This document shows, piece after piece, positions 52,506-60,861 of a stretch of DNA of 64,000 nucleotides. Source of the DNA: Mycobacterium aquaticum (GTDB taxonomy: Bacteria; Actinomycetota; Actinomycetes; Mycobacteriales; Mycobacteriaceae); contig NZ_MVHF01000031.1 of NCBI RefSeq assembly GCF_002086485.1, positions 28,954 to 92,953 on the forward strand, read 5' to 3'. Under the pieces are notes generated by a model. The model saw only the letters and a program-made list of their open reading frames with translations. It had not been told where the DNA came from and did not search any database. Position 1 is the first letter of the stretch, and each line of letters begins with the position of its first letter. The position numbers and the translations under genes are program-made.

Positions 52506-53993
52506 ATGACCACAGCGAAGACCGCGGACTTCGACGTCTTGATCGTCGGCGCCGGGATTTCGGGGATCGGCGCCGCCTATCACCTGAAGACCTTCCGTCC
52601 CGACACGACATTCGCCGTCCTGGAAGGACGGGACTCGATCGGCGGCACGTGGAGCCTGCACCGATACCCGGGCATCCGCTCTGACTCGGACATGCCCACT
52701 TTCGGCTACAGCTTCAGGCCGTGGACGCACCGCAAGGCGATCGCCGACGGGCACATCATCCTCGATTACCTGCAGCAGACCGTCGACGAGTTCGCCCTAG
52801 GCGAGCACATCCGCTTCGGCACCAAGGTTTCGGCCGCGAACTTTGATACAACGCAAGGGATCTGGACAGTGTGCACCACAGATCCGGTGACGGGTGAGAG
52901 CACGACGCTGACCTCGAGGTTCCTCTTTCTGGGCACCGGGTACTACGACTACGACGAGCCCTTCATCCCCGACTTCGCCTGCCGGGACGACTTCGGCGGC
53001 CAGGTGGTCCATCCCCAGCAGTGGCCGACAGGCCTGGACTACACCGGCAAGCGGGTGGTCGTGATCGGAAGTGGCGCAACGGCTGTCACGCTGATCCCGG
53101 CGATGGCCGACAAAACCGCTCACATCACCATGCTGCAACGCTCGCCCAGCTACGTATTCTCGATCCCGGCTTCCGATCCGGTCGCCAACGTGCTCAACGG
53201 GATCCTCGGCCACAAGCGTGCGTCGAGGATCATTCGCAGGAAGAACGTGGCCCTGGGTCGCGGGCTCTTCAAGGCGTGCCAGCGATGGCCCAGACTGATG
53301 CGCACGCTGCTGATCGGCCGGGTCCGCATGCAGGTCCCCAAACACTTCGACGTCGACACCCACTTCACGCCGCGATACAACCCGTGGGAGCAGCGGCTGG
53401 CCATGGTGCCCAATGGTGACCTGTTCAAGACGATCTCGGCGGGCAAGGCATCGGTGGTGACCGACCGCATCGACCGGTTCACCAAGACCGGGATCCTGCT
53501 GGAGTCCGGCCAGGAACTCACCGCCGACATCATCGTCACCGCGACCGGGCTGAACATGGCACCGTTCGGCAAGATCCAGCTCAGTGTCGACAGGCGCCCC
53601 GTCAGCCTTCCCGACACGACCGCCTACAAGGCGATGATGCTCTCCGGTGTGCCGAACTTCGCGTATGCCGTCGGGTATACGAACATCGCCTGGACTCTCA
53701 AGGTGGAACTGGTCTGCGAGCACTTCTGCCGGCTGCTGGACTATATGGACGCCCACGGCCACGGCACCGTGGTCCCGGTGTTCGACGACCCTGTCATGGA
53801 CCGCGTGCCCATGATGGACATGACCTCGGGCTACGTGCAGCGGGCAATCGCCAAGTTCCCGCGAGCCGGCACGAGCGGCCCGTGGACGCTCAGGCACGCC
53901 TACGAGATCGACGTCGCACGACTGCGCCACGGGCCGGTCGAAGACGCCGCGCTCAGGTTCACCCCGAAAAAGCCCGCACTCGCGGTGTCCTGA
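52506..53993 (+). CDS. EthA-like Baeyer-Villiger flavin monooxygenase
   Basis: 495 residues. FAD motif VLIVGAGISGIGAAYHL, GGTWSLHRYPGIRSDSDM, the Baeyer-Villiger fingerprint FGGQVVHPQQWP, and the NADPH motif VVIGSGATAVTLIPAMAD are intact. The sequence follows M. tuberculosis EthA almost end to end (GGTWDLFRYPGIRSDSDM, PHYNPWDQRL, ATGLNL counterparts). EthA oxidises ketones to esters and also activates ethionamide. Here no EthR-type gene adjoins; instead an alpha/beta hydrolase follows 16 bases later, which could split the ester product. Confidence 0.9.
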   Translation: MTTAKTADFDVLIVGAGISGIGAAYHLKTFRPDTTFAVLEGRDSIGGTWSLHRYPGIRSDSDMPTFGYSFRPWTHRKAIADGHIILDYLQQTVDEFALGEHIRFGTKVSAANFDTTQGIWTVCTTDPVTGESTTLTSRFLFLGTGYYDYDEPFIPDFACRDDFGGQVVHPQQWPTGLDYTGKRVVVIGSGATAVTLIPAMADKTAHITMLQRSPSYVFSIPASDPVANVLNGILGHKRASRIIRRKNVALGRGLFKACQRWPRLMRTLLIGRVRMQVPKHFDVDTHFTPRYNPWEQRLAMVPNGDLFKTISAGKASVVTDRIDRFTKTGILLESGQELTADIIVTATGLNMAPFGKIQLSVDRRPVSLPDTTAYKAMMLSGVPNFAYAVGYTNIAWTLKVELVCEHFCRLLDYMDAHGHGTVVPVFDDPVMDRVPMMDMTSGYVQRAIAKFPRAGTSGPWTLRHAYEIDVARLRHGPVEDAALRFTPKKPALAVS

Positions 53994-54009
53994 GCGGAAA
54001 GCCATTGCA

Positions 54010-54972
54010 ATGACCAAGAATCTGTACTTCACCAGCCATGGTGTCCGCTGTGGAGCCACCCATGTCCCCGCCCGCAGCGATGCCCTGACGGGGCCGTCAG
54101 GGCGGCCCTGCGTGGTCATGGCACACGGTTTTTGCGGCACCCGTGACTCCGGCCTGCTTTCTTACGCAGAAGAATTCGCGACGGCCGGCATCGAGGTGCT
54201 GACGTTCGACTACCGCGGCTTCGGCGACTCGCACGGTGAGCCGCGTCAAGACATCGCAGTCCGCCGGCAGCGCCAGGACTACCATGCGGCCGCCGCGGTG
54301 GCTCGGCATCTGCCGGCAGTGGACGCGGGCCGAATTGCGTTGTGGGGCTATTCCTATGCCGGTGGGCATGTCATGGCAGTGGCCGCGCAGAACCCGGCGA
54401 TCGCCGCGATCGTCGCGCTCAACCCAGCCACCGACGGCCGCGCCACGCTCGCCCACATCGCGCGTCGTCGCGGTGGCGTCGCGCAGCTCGCTCGGCTGAC
54501 CGCACACGGATTGCTCGACGCTGTGTCGAGCCGGCTCGGTCGCGGCCCGCACTACCTACCGGCGGTGGGAGAACCCGGAACGACGGCGCTGGTCACCAGT
54601 CCGGGCGCGGCACAGGCTTTCGCCAACGTGGCGGGGCCGACCTGGCGCAACGAGATAGCAGCCCGCACGGCACTCGAAGTCGGGTTCAACCGGCCCACCA
54701 CATTCGCCGGCCGGCTGGCCTGCCCGATGCTGATGCAGGTCGGCACCGACGACGACATCGCGCCGCCTGCCGCGGCGCGTCGCACCGCCGAGAAGGCCGG
54801 CCGTCTGGCGCACTTGTGCGAATACCCCATCGGCCATGTCGAGGCCTTCGACGGTGGCCGCTGGCAACAACGGGTGCGCGACGATCAGCTCATGTTCTTG
54901 TCCCGTGTCCTTGATCCGTCGCGCGCAGGTGATGCCCACCTGCGCGCCCGCGCGGATCTCAGTGCACGATGA
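54010..54972 (+). CDS. Alpha/beta hydrolase
   Basis: 320 residues. Oxyanion-region HGFCGTRDSG, nucleophile elbow GYSYAG (Ser115), acid VGTDDDIAPP and His in IGHVEAF complete a serine-hydrolase triad. Operon with the Baeyer-Villiger monooxygenase suggests hydrolysis of the ester or lactone formed. Its end overlaps the convergent alcohol dehydrogenase by 14 bases. Confidence 0.85.
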   Translation: MTKNLYFTSHGVRCGATHVPARSDALTGPSGRPCVVMAHGFCGTRDSGLLSYAEEFATAGIEVLTFDYRGFGDSHGEPRQDIAVRRQRQDYHAAAAVARHLPAVDAGRIALWGYSYAGGHVMAVAAQNPAIAAIVALNPATDGRATLAHIARRRGGVAQLARLTAHGLLDAVSSRLGRGPHYLPAVGEPGTTALVTSPGAAQAFANVAGPTWRNEIAARTALEVGFNRPTTFAGRLACPMLMQVGTDDDIAPPAAARRTAEKAGRLAHLCEYPIGHVEAFDGGRWQQRVRDDQLMFLSRVLDPSRAGDAHLRARADLSAR

Positions 54973-56065
54973 TTCCACGAATGTTCTTGCCGTCACGCAG
55001 ATCCTGATAGCCCTGGTTGACGTCCTCGAGCCGATATCTGGTGGTGACGAGCTCGTCGAGCTTGAGCTGGCCGGCGTCGTAAAGCCGCAGCAACCGCACG
55101 ATGTCGTACTGCGGATTGGCGGAACCGAACAGCGTGCCCTTGATGGTTTTCTCGTTGAGCGTCAGATCGAGCCCTGACACGTGGACAGTGAGCTTGTCCG
55201 GGGCCGCCATGCCGGTGACGACGAGCGTCCCGCCCTTACCGATGACGTTGAACGCTGCCGTGACCACCTCTTCGTCGACGGTGCCGACCGTGACGATGGC
55301 CTGATCGGCGCCCTGTCCCCACGACAGTTCGTTGACCTTGTCCGCGGCCGCTGTGGCATCGTGAAACACGTGTGTCGCACCGAATTTCAGCGCTGTGTCG
55401 CGCTTGAACTCGATCGGGTCGACCGCGATGACGTACTTAGCGCCGGCGTGGACCGCGCCCTGCACGGCATTGATGCCGATGCCGCCGATGCCGTACACGA
55501 CGGTGATGTCGCCGTTACGCACACCGCCGGCATAGTTGGCACTCCCCCAGCCGGTCGGTACGCCGCAGCCGACCAGGACCGCGGTCTCCAGCGGCAGCCA
55601 GTCGTCGACCTTGACCACGGAGTTCTGCGATATGGTCGCGCGCTCGGAGAAGGTCCCCAGCATGCACATGGCACCGAATTCCTCACCACCACTGTGGAAT
55701 CGGAATGAACCGTCGGGCATGCAGCCTTCCAGGATGGTGGCGCCCATGTCGCACAGGCTCTGGCGGCCGGTCGAGCAGTACCGGCAGTGCCCGCAATTCG
55801 GGATGAAGCTGCACACCACGTGATCACCGGGCTTGACCTTGGTGACGCCGGGGCCGACCTCTTCGATGATGCCGGCGCCCTCGTGCCCACCCACAATGGG
55901 AAACCGCGGCGGCAGATCACCATCGGTGAGGTGCAGATCGGAGTGGCACAGGCCGGCAGCGGTGTACCTGATCAGCACCTCGCCGTCGCGTGGGCCGTCG
56001 AGGTCCAGCTCGACGATCTCGAACGGCTTGCCCGCTTCGAAAAGTACGGCGGCGGTTGTTTTCAC
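54959..56065 (-). CDS. NDMA-dependent (zinc) alcohol dehydrogenase
   Basis: 368 residues from the GTG at 56065, with GGAGG seven bases upstream. Catalytic zinc motif AAGLCHSDLH and GHEGAG, structural zinc CGHCRYCSTGRQSLC, cofactor motif YGIGGIGINAVQG and C-terminal NQGYQDLRDGKNIRGI. It is a full-length homologue of the partial gene at 2-667. It should convert alcohol to aldehyde, possibly the alcohol freed by the neighbouring hydrolase. A TCGA-N7-TCGA operator lies just upstream. Confidence 0.9.
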   Translation of the reverse strand: MKTTAAVLFEAGKPFEIVELDLDGPRDGEVLIRYTAAGLCHSDLHLTDGDLPPRFPIVGGHEGAGIIEEVGPGVTKVKPGDHVVCSFIPNCGHCRYCSTGRQSLCDMGATILEGCMPDGSFRFHSGGEEFGAMCMLGTFSERATISQNSVVKVDDWLPLETAVLVGCGVPTGWGSANYAGGVRNGDITVVYGIGGIGINAVQGAVHAGAKYVIAVDPIEFKRDTALKFGATHVFHDATAAADKVNELSWGQGADQAIVTVGTVDEEVVTAAFNVIGKGGTLVVTGMAAPDKLTVHVSGLDLTLNEKTIKGTLFGSANPQYDIVRLLRLYDAGQLKLDELVTTRYRLEDVNQGYQDLRDGKNIRGIIVH

Positions 56066-56077
56066 GGAATTCCTCCA

Positions 56078-56092
56078 TCGATATCGATTCGA
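56078..56092. promoter_or_regulatory. Cluster operator, site C
   Basis: TCGATATCGATTCGA matches 13 of 15 bases of the core of site B (TCGATTACGATTCGA) and keeps the TCGA-N7-TCGA spacing. It lies 13 bases before the alcohol dehydrogenase start, next to its ribosome site; the outer arm bases are not conserved. Confidence 0.55.
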
Positions 56093-56200
56093 AGTCGGGT
56101 TTCGAGGAGCGTACGCAGCGCACGCGTCGACTGTCAACGGTCGATCGGTCGAACCGTGACATCACCGATGCCACAAGTGGAATGAAGAAACCGTGCGCGG

Positions 56201-56851
56201 CTACTTGGCCTTGACCCGCTGTGCGGTCTTCGGCGCATAGGTCTGCAGGTGTGCGGCGAGCATCCGCTTGGCCTCGTCAAGCGTCGCGTCGTCACCGGCC
56301 GGTGAGCGCTGGAACGCGACGTCGAACAACCGGTCCCCCGCTTCGAAAACCAACTGGATCGCGAGCAGCGGGGTATTCGCACGGATGAGCTTGCGCTCGA
56401 TGAGACGTTGCCGGAGGCGCTCGGCCCACGACAGGTGGATGGTCTCGGCGATCTCGGTCAGGGTTGAGTTGCGGCCGACGAACCACAACTGGACGAAGCT
56501 CGGATTGGCCCGGAAGTAGTCCGCGATGTGCGTGACCACAGCATTGATGACGCCGGTCAGGGTCTTGGCCTTCGCGTCATTCAGCCCCGCGGCGAATTGT
56601 TCGTCGAGCGCGGCCGCATGGCGCTTCACCAGTTCCGTGTCGACCTGCCCGCGGTCAGCGAAGTAGTGATACAGGGAGGCGGTCGGAATGCCTGCATGCT
56701 CACCGATGGCCTTGAGCGTGGCGGCCGCGTAGCCCTGCTCGGCGAGCAGTGTCTCGGCCGAATCGAGGATTGCCTGCACGCGCTCGACCCCCCGGCGCTG
56801 CACCACAGCTGAGCGGCCGGATTCCCGGCGCGGAGGCTTGGTCTCGAACAC
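56201..56851 (-). CDS. TetR family regulator of the monooxygenase/amine oxidase cluster
   Basis: 216 residues if GTG at 56851 is used; the frame is open to an ATG at 56914. TetR helix-turn-helix (ILDSAETLLAEQGYAAATLKAIGEHAGIPTASLYHYFADRGQ) and a helical ligand domain. It lies between the alcohol dehydrogenase and amine oxidase genes, both of which carry the cluster operator, so it is the best candidate for the protein that binds it. Confidence 0.82.
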   Translation of the reverse strand: MFETKPPRRESGRSAVVQRRGVERVQAILDSAETLLAEQGYAAATLKAIGEHAGIPTASLYHYFADRGQVDTELVKRHAAALDEQFAAGLNDAKAKTLTGVINAVVTHIADYFRANPSFVQLWFVGRNSTLTEIAETIHLSWAERLRQRLIERKLIRANTPLLAIQLVFEAGDRLFDVAFQRSPAGDDATLDEAKRMLAAHLQTYAPKTAQRVKAK

Positions 56852-56929
56852 GATTCCACATCGTATCAGCGCGTAGCCCGCCGAATACCCGATCAGCAGG
56901 ACCGTTGACGGCACATGCCAACTGCCATT

Positions 56930-56952
56930 AAAGTCGATTACGATTCGAGTTT
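56930..56952. promoter_or_regulatory. Cluster operator, site B
   Basis: AAAGTCGA-N7-TCGAGTTT, one mismatch from perfect symmetry, followed by GACTT exactly as at site A. It is 24 bases before the amine oxidase start and upstream of the divergent TetR gene. Confidence 0.65.
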
Positions 56953-56975
56953 GACTTCACCCATGACGGAGGATT

Positions 56976-58286
56976 ATGTCCACCCACTACGACGTCGTCG
57001 TCATCGGCGCAGGCTTCGCCGGAGTCGTCGCAGCGCGCGACCTGAGCGTGCAGGGCCACTCGGTGCTACTCCTGGAGGCCCGCGACCGGGTCGGTGGACG
57101 CACCTGGACCGCCGCCGGATTGGGCCGTCAACTCGAGTACGGCGGCACCTACGTCCATTGGACCCAGCCCAACATGTGGCAGGAACTGCAGCGGCACAAC
57201 ATCCCGCTGCAGATCCCCACCGCGCCCACCACCATGTACTGGATTGCACAGGGCACCACGCACTCCGGCTCGCCGGAGGAGTACGGCGCTGCCGTGGAGC
57301 CGCTCATGAGCCGGTTCTTCGCCGACGCACGCGAGGTGTTCCCGCAGCCGTTCGACATCGGCCTCGTCGACACCAGCGCCGTCGAGAAGGAGACCATCGC
57401 CGACCGGCTCGCCGCGCTGGACCTGCCCCCGTACGAGCACGACCTGCTCGATGGGGCGATGGCCGGGCTCGTCACCTCCTACCAGGATCACGGTGTTGCC
57501 CAGTTCCTGTCGTGTGTCGCGACGTATTTCGGCAGCTGGGCAGCGTTCTTCGAGACGGCGGGCACCTGGCCGATCGAGGGCGGCACCAAGCGGCTGCTCG
57601 ATGCCATCATGGCCGAGTCCAAGGCCGAGGTACGGCTGTCCACCCCGGTCACGGCGGTCACCGACGACGGGTCGACAGTCACCGTGACGACCCGCGACGG
57701 TGATCAGATCCGAGCTCGCGCCGCCGTCGTCGCGGTGCCCCTGAACACGTTGGGCGACATCACCTTTACCCCCGACGTCCCAGCGGCATCACGCACCATG
57801 ATCGACGAGAAGAACCCGATCATGGGCTCCAAGATCTGGGTGCGGGCCAAGGGCGAACTCGAGCCGTTCCAGGCTGTGGCACCGGTGGGGCACAACCCGA
57901 TCAACGCCGCGCGCGTGGAGTACCACGCCGACGGGGACACCTTCATCATGTGCCTGTGTTCCAACGGCGCCGACATCGACGCGACCGACACCGCCGCGGT
58001 GCAGCGTGCGCTGCGGGACTTCCTCCCCGACATCGAGGTGCTGGAAACGGCGTGCCACGACTGGGCAACCGACGAATTCTCGAAGGGTGGTTTCATGGTG
58101 CACCGCCCCGGACACTTCACCAACGGCGCTGTGAAACTGCGGGAGGCCCACGGGCGCATCCACTTCGCCGGTAGCGACATCGCCGGCGTCGAGGCGGGCG
58201 CGATCGAGGGCGCCATGGACACCGGCGCCCACGCCGCCCGCAGCATCGCGGCAAACTTTCAGCTGGATCACAGCGCCGGCCGGTAA
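56976..58286 (+). CDS. Flavin monoamine oxidase family protein
   Basis: 436 residues from the ATG at 56976 (ACGGAGGATT just upstream). FAD motif DVVVIGAGFAGVVAARDL, the second contact EARDRVGGRTWTA, WPIEGGTKRLLDAI and the C-terminal IHFAGSDIAGVEAGAIEGAMDTG are those of amine oxidases (PF01593). It would deaminate an amine to an aldehyde or imine. Control by the cluster operator ties it to the monooxygenase and alcohol dehydrogenase. Confidence 0.88.
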   Translation: MSTHYDVVVIGAGFAGVVAARDLSVQGHSVLLLEARDRVGGRTWTAAGLGRQLEYGGTYVHWTQPNMWQELQRHNIPLQIPTAPTTMYWIAQGTTHSGSPEEYGAAVEPLMSRFFADAREVFPQPFDIGLVDTSAVEKETIADRLAALDLPPYEHDLLDGAMAGLVTSYQDHGVAQFLSCVATYFGSWAAFFETAGTWPIEGGTKRLLDAIMAESKAEVRLSTPVTAVTDDGSTVTVTTRDGDQIRARAAVVAVPLNTLGDITFTPDVPAASRTMIDEKNPIMGSKIWVRAKGELEPFQAVAPVGHNPINAARVEYHADGDTFIMCLCSNGADIDATDTAAVQRALRDFLPDIEVLETACHDWATDEFSKGGFMVHRPGHFTNGAVKLREAHGRIHFAGSDIAGVEAGAIEGAMDTGAHAARSIAANFQLDHSAGR

Positions 58287-58296
58287 ACATGTGCGC

Positions 58297-58746
58297 ATGG
58301 ACACTGCGACCGTAGACAGCCAGTACGCCGCGCTGCAGCAACAGGCCCAGCAGACATCGGCGTTGCTGCAGGCACTGGCCGGCAAACTATCGACCGCGGC
58401 TGCCGCCGGGGATACCAACGCTCGGGAGTGGGCGCTCGACCTCAAGGAGATCGCGCTGGCGATCCGGGACGAGGAGAGCTCCACCACCCAGCTGTTGACC
58501 GCCATCCATGCGCTGGTGGACAGCCACGTCCAGGCGCCGGTGTATCAGCAGCCCGAACCGCAGTACCAGCAGCCGCAGTACCCGGCGCAGCAGGCCTACC
58601 AGCCGCAGTACGCGCCGCAGTACCAACCCCAGCAGGGCGGGGCGCTGCAGCACTTCCTGGGCGGCCGGTTCGGCCAGGCGATCGTCAACGGCGCCGGCTT
58701 CGGCATCGGCGACGACATCGTCAACAGCATCTTCGACCGGCTCTGA
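58297..58746 (+). CDS. Small protein with Gln/Pro/Tyr-rich linker, function unknown
   Basis: 149 residues from the ATG at 58297 (GTG at 58291 is possible). A helical N-terminal part (DSQYAALQQQAQQTSALLQA) is followed by a low-complexity PQY/YQQP repeat region (about 90-120) and a short Gly-rich end (GGRFGQAIVNGAGFGIGDD). It lies ten bases after the amine oxidase gene, so it is probably in that operon. No family recognised. Confidence 0.7.
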   Translation: MDTATVDSQYAALQQQAQQTSALLQALAGKLSTAAAAGDTNAREWALDLKEIALAIRDEESSTTQLLTAIHALVDSHVQAPVYQQPEPQYQQPQYPAQQAYQPQYAPQYQPQQGGALQHFLGGRFGQAIVNGAGFGIGDDIVNSIFDRL

Positions 58747-58752
58747 CGGCCG

Positions 58753-60060
58753 TCACCCCGTCAACCCGACGACCTCCGTTCGCCTGCTGCCCAATTGGGC
58801 CGGCAGCCGCTCGAATCCGTGCAGGTTGACCAGATCACGCCGCCTCGGTGGCTCGGTCAGCCGAAGATCGGGATAGGACTCGAACAGGGCGCGCAACGCC
58901 GTGGCGCCTTCGATGCGGGCCAGGGCGGCACCCAGACACGCATGGATTCCCGACGCGAAGGCAAGGTGGTCGCGGGCATTGCGGCGGGTGACGTCGAAGA
59001 CTGCCGGATCGGGGAACACCCTCGGATCACGGTTCGCGCCGCCGAGGAGCACCGCGACCATGTCGCCGGCCCGAATGCGTTGTCCCGCAACCTCGATGTC
59101 ACAGTGCGCGGTGCGGGCAGTCATCTGGACCGGGCTGTCGATGCGCAGGATCTCCTCTACCGCGGAGGGCCACAGGTCGGGATTGTCACGCAGGCGCCGC
59201 AGCTGATCGGGGTGCTGCAGCAGCAGGACGATGCCGTTGCCGATGAGGTTCACCGTGGTCTCGAAACCGGCGCCGATGAGAAGCGCTGCGTTGGCGGTGA
59301 GCTCGCGTTCGGTGAGCGTGTTGTCGGCAGCCATGCGGCTAAACGGGTTGTCGTCGGGAGCACCGGTCCGCACGCGGCGGAAGTGCTCGGTGAGGTAGCC
59401 GTCGATGCCGCGTAGCCCATCGATGGCCTTGCGGTAGGTCCGCCAGCGAATTCCGATGTCCAACAACGGTGCTCCGTGGTGTCCCCACTGCAACAGCCGT
59501 GCATGGGTGTCGTCGGGCAGCCCGAGGATCTGGGCGATCATCGCGACGGGCAACGCCGAGGCGAAGTCTGCGATCAGGTCCGGCTGCCGGCTCGCGGCGA
59601 GTCGGTCGATCAGCTCGCGCGTCACCTCGGCCACCCGGGTGTCGAGGGTGTCGATGGCCCGCGGCGTGAAGCTCTGCGCCACCAGTTGGCGGTACCGCGT
59701 GTGGTCGGGCGGATCGACGATCACCATCGCAGGCGGCTCGACCGGGTTCGCGACGCCCGGGTCAGTGCGCGCGAGCAGGGCCCTCAGCGGTGCGGGCAGC
59801 TCCATGCCCGTGGGCGGCGTGACACCGAACCGTTTGTCCCGCAGTATCTCTCGACACACCGCGTGATCGACGCTGGCCCACGCGAAAGGCGTACGGATCA
59901 GCGGCCCGCGCGCCCGTATCTCCTCCATCAGCGGATACGGATCGCGCCCATGCCCGTGATTGACGATCAGCCGGGCCACGGGATTGCCCGCCTGAAATCT
60001 CATGAACGTCCTCGGCACCGCGTGCAGAGCCACCCATCGCGCCCACAGTCCGATGTTCAT
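58753..60060 (-). CDS. Cytochrome P450
   Basis: 434 residues from the ATG at 60060, chosen because GGGGAGG lies upstream; the frame is open to 60174. I-helix LLIGAGFETTVNLIG, ExxR (VEEILR), and the haem loop FASGIHACLGAALAR with Cys374 as the haem ligand. Typical bacterial class I P450 needing a ferredoxin, which is not encoded next to it. Substrate unknown. Divergent from a TetR gene. Confidence 0.9.
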   Translation of the reverse strand: MNIGLWARWVALHAVPRTFMRFQAGNPVARLIVNHGHGRDPYPLMEEIRARGPLIRTPFAWASVDHAVCREILRDKRFGVTPPTGMELPAPLRALLARTDPGVANPVEPPAMVIVDPPDHTRYRQLVAQSFTPRAIDTLDTRVAEVTRELIDRLAASRQPDLIADFASALPVAMIAQILGLPDDTHARLLQWGHHGAPLLDIGIRWRTYRKAIDGLRGIDGYLTEHFRRVRTGAPDDNPFSRMAADNTLTERELTANAALLIGAGFETTVNLIGNGIVLLLQHPDQLRRLRDNPDLWPSAVEEILRIDSPVQMTARTAHCDIEVAGQRIRAGDMVAVLLGGANRDPRVFPDPAVFDVTRRNARDHLAFASGIHACLGAALARIEGATALRALFESYPDLRLTEPPRRRDLVNLHGFERLPAQLGSRRTEVVGLTG

Positions 60061-60096
60061 CAATGCCCTCCCCGAGCCGCGATCGATCCCTAGAAT

Positions 60097-60138
60097 GAGA
60101 CTGAGAGACAAATAGACGCTCAACGTCTCGCCTGTCTC
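60097..60138. promoter_or_regulatory. Candidate TetR operator between P450 and its regulator
   Basis: Two GAGAC units (60097 and 60105) are mirrored by two GTCTC units (60125 and 60134), making a nested inverted repeat in the divergent promoter region. Confidence 0.5.
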
Positions 60139-60185
60139 GATGACTACGCTACGACGGCGGGCATCCGCAGGCAAGGAGGAGTTGC

Positions 60186-60857
60186 GTGACGACGACGCGA
60201 ACAGCCGACTTCGTGCGCCGGCTCACCCGACCCGACCCCGCGGTGCTGACGCTGGTCCGCGAGCCGGACGCGATCAGCACCCGCATCCTGGCGGCAGCCC
60301 TGGAACAGGCTGAGCTGGTGGGCATTCGGCGCACCACCATGGAAGACGTGGCGCGCCGCAGCGGGGTCGGCCGCGCGACGCTGTACCGGCGCTTTCCCAC
60401 CAAGGACGCCCTGATCGACGCGCTCGTGCTCGCCGAAGCCCGTCGCTACCTGGAGGGCAGCGACAGGGCTCGTGCGCAGGCCGAGACCTTGGAGGACCGC
60501 ATGGTCTTCGACACCGTGTTCACGGTGACGTTCCTGCGCGAGCACGCCCTCCTCAAGAAGCTGCTGCGCACCGAGCCCGAGACGATCCTGCCGAGCCTCA
60601 CCGTCGACGCCGGCGCCATCATCGATTTCGCCACCGAGCACTCAGCCGCGCAGCTACGCACCGACCTGTACGGGACGGCGGAGACCACCGAGGCCCAGGA
60701 ACGCCATCTGCGCACTGTTGCCGAGTTGCACACCCGGCTGACGTTGTCCTTCATCGTCACGCCGCACTCCAGCATCAAACTCACCACGCTCGAAGACACG
60801 CGTGAGTACGTGCGGACTTATATGTTGCCGATGGTCACTGCCGCGGAGCGTGATTGA
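60186..60857 (+). CDS. TetR family regulator
   Basis: 223 residues from the GTG at 60186, with AAGGAGGA upstream. Helix-turn-helix ILAAALEQAELVGIRRTTMEDVARRSGVGRATLYRRFPTKDAL. Divergence from the P450 and the nested inverted repeat between them suggest that it controls both. A CorA-like gene follows within five bases. Confidence 0.86.
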   Translation: MTTTRTADFVRRLTRPDPAVLTLVREPDAISTRILAAALEQAELVGIRRTTMEDVARRSGVGRATLYRRFPTKDALIDALVLAEARRYLEGSDRARAQAETLEDRMVFDTVFTVTFLREHALLKKLLRTEPETILPSLTVDAGAIIDFATEHSAAQLRTDLYGTAETTEAQERHLRTVAELHTRLTLSFIVTPHSSIKLTTLEDTREYVRTYMLPMVTAAERD

Positions 60858-60861
60858 CTCG

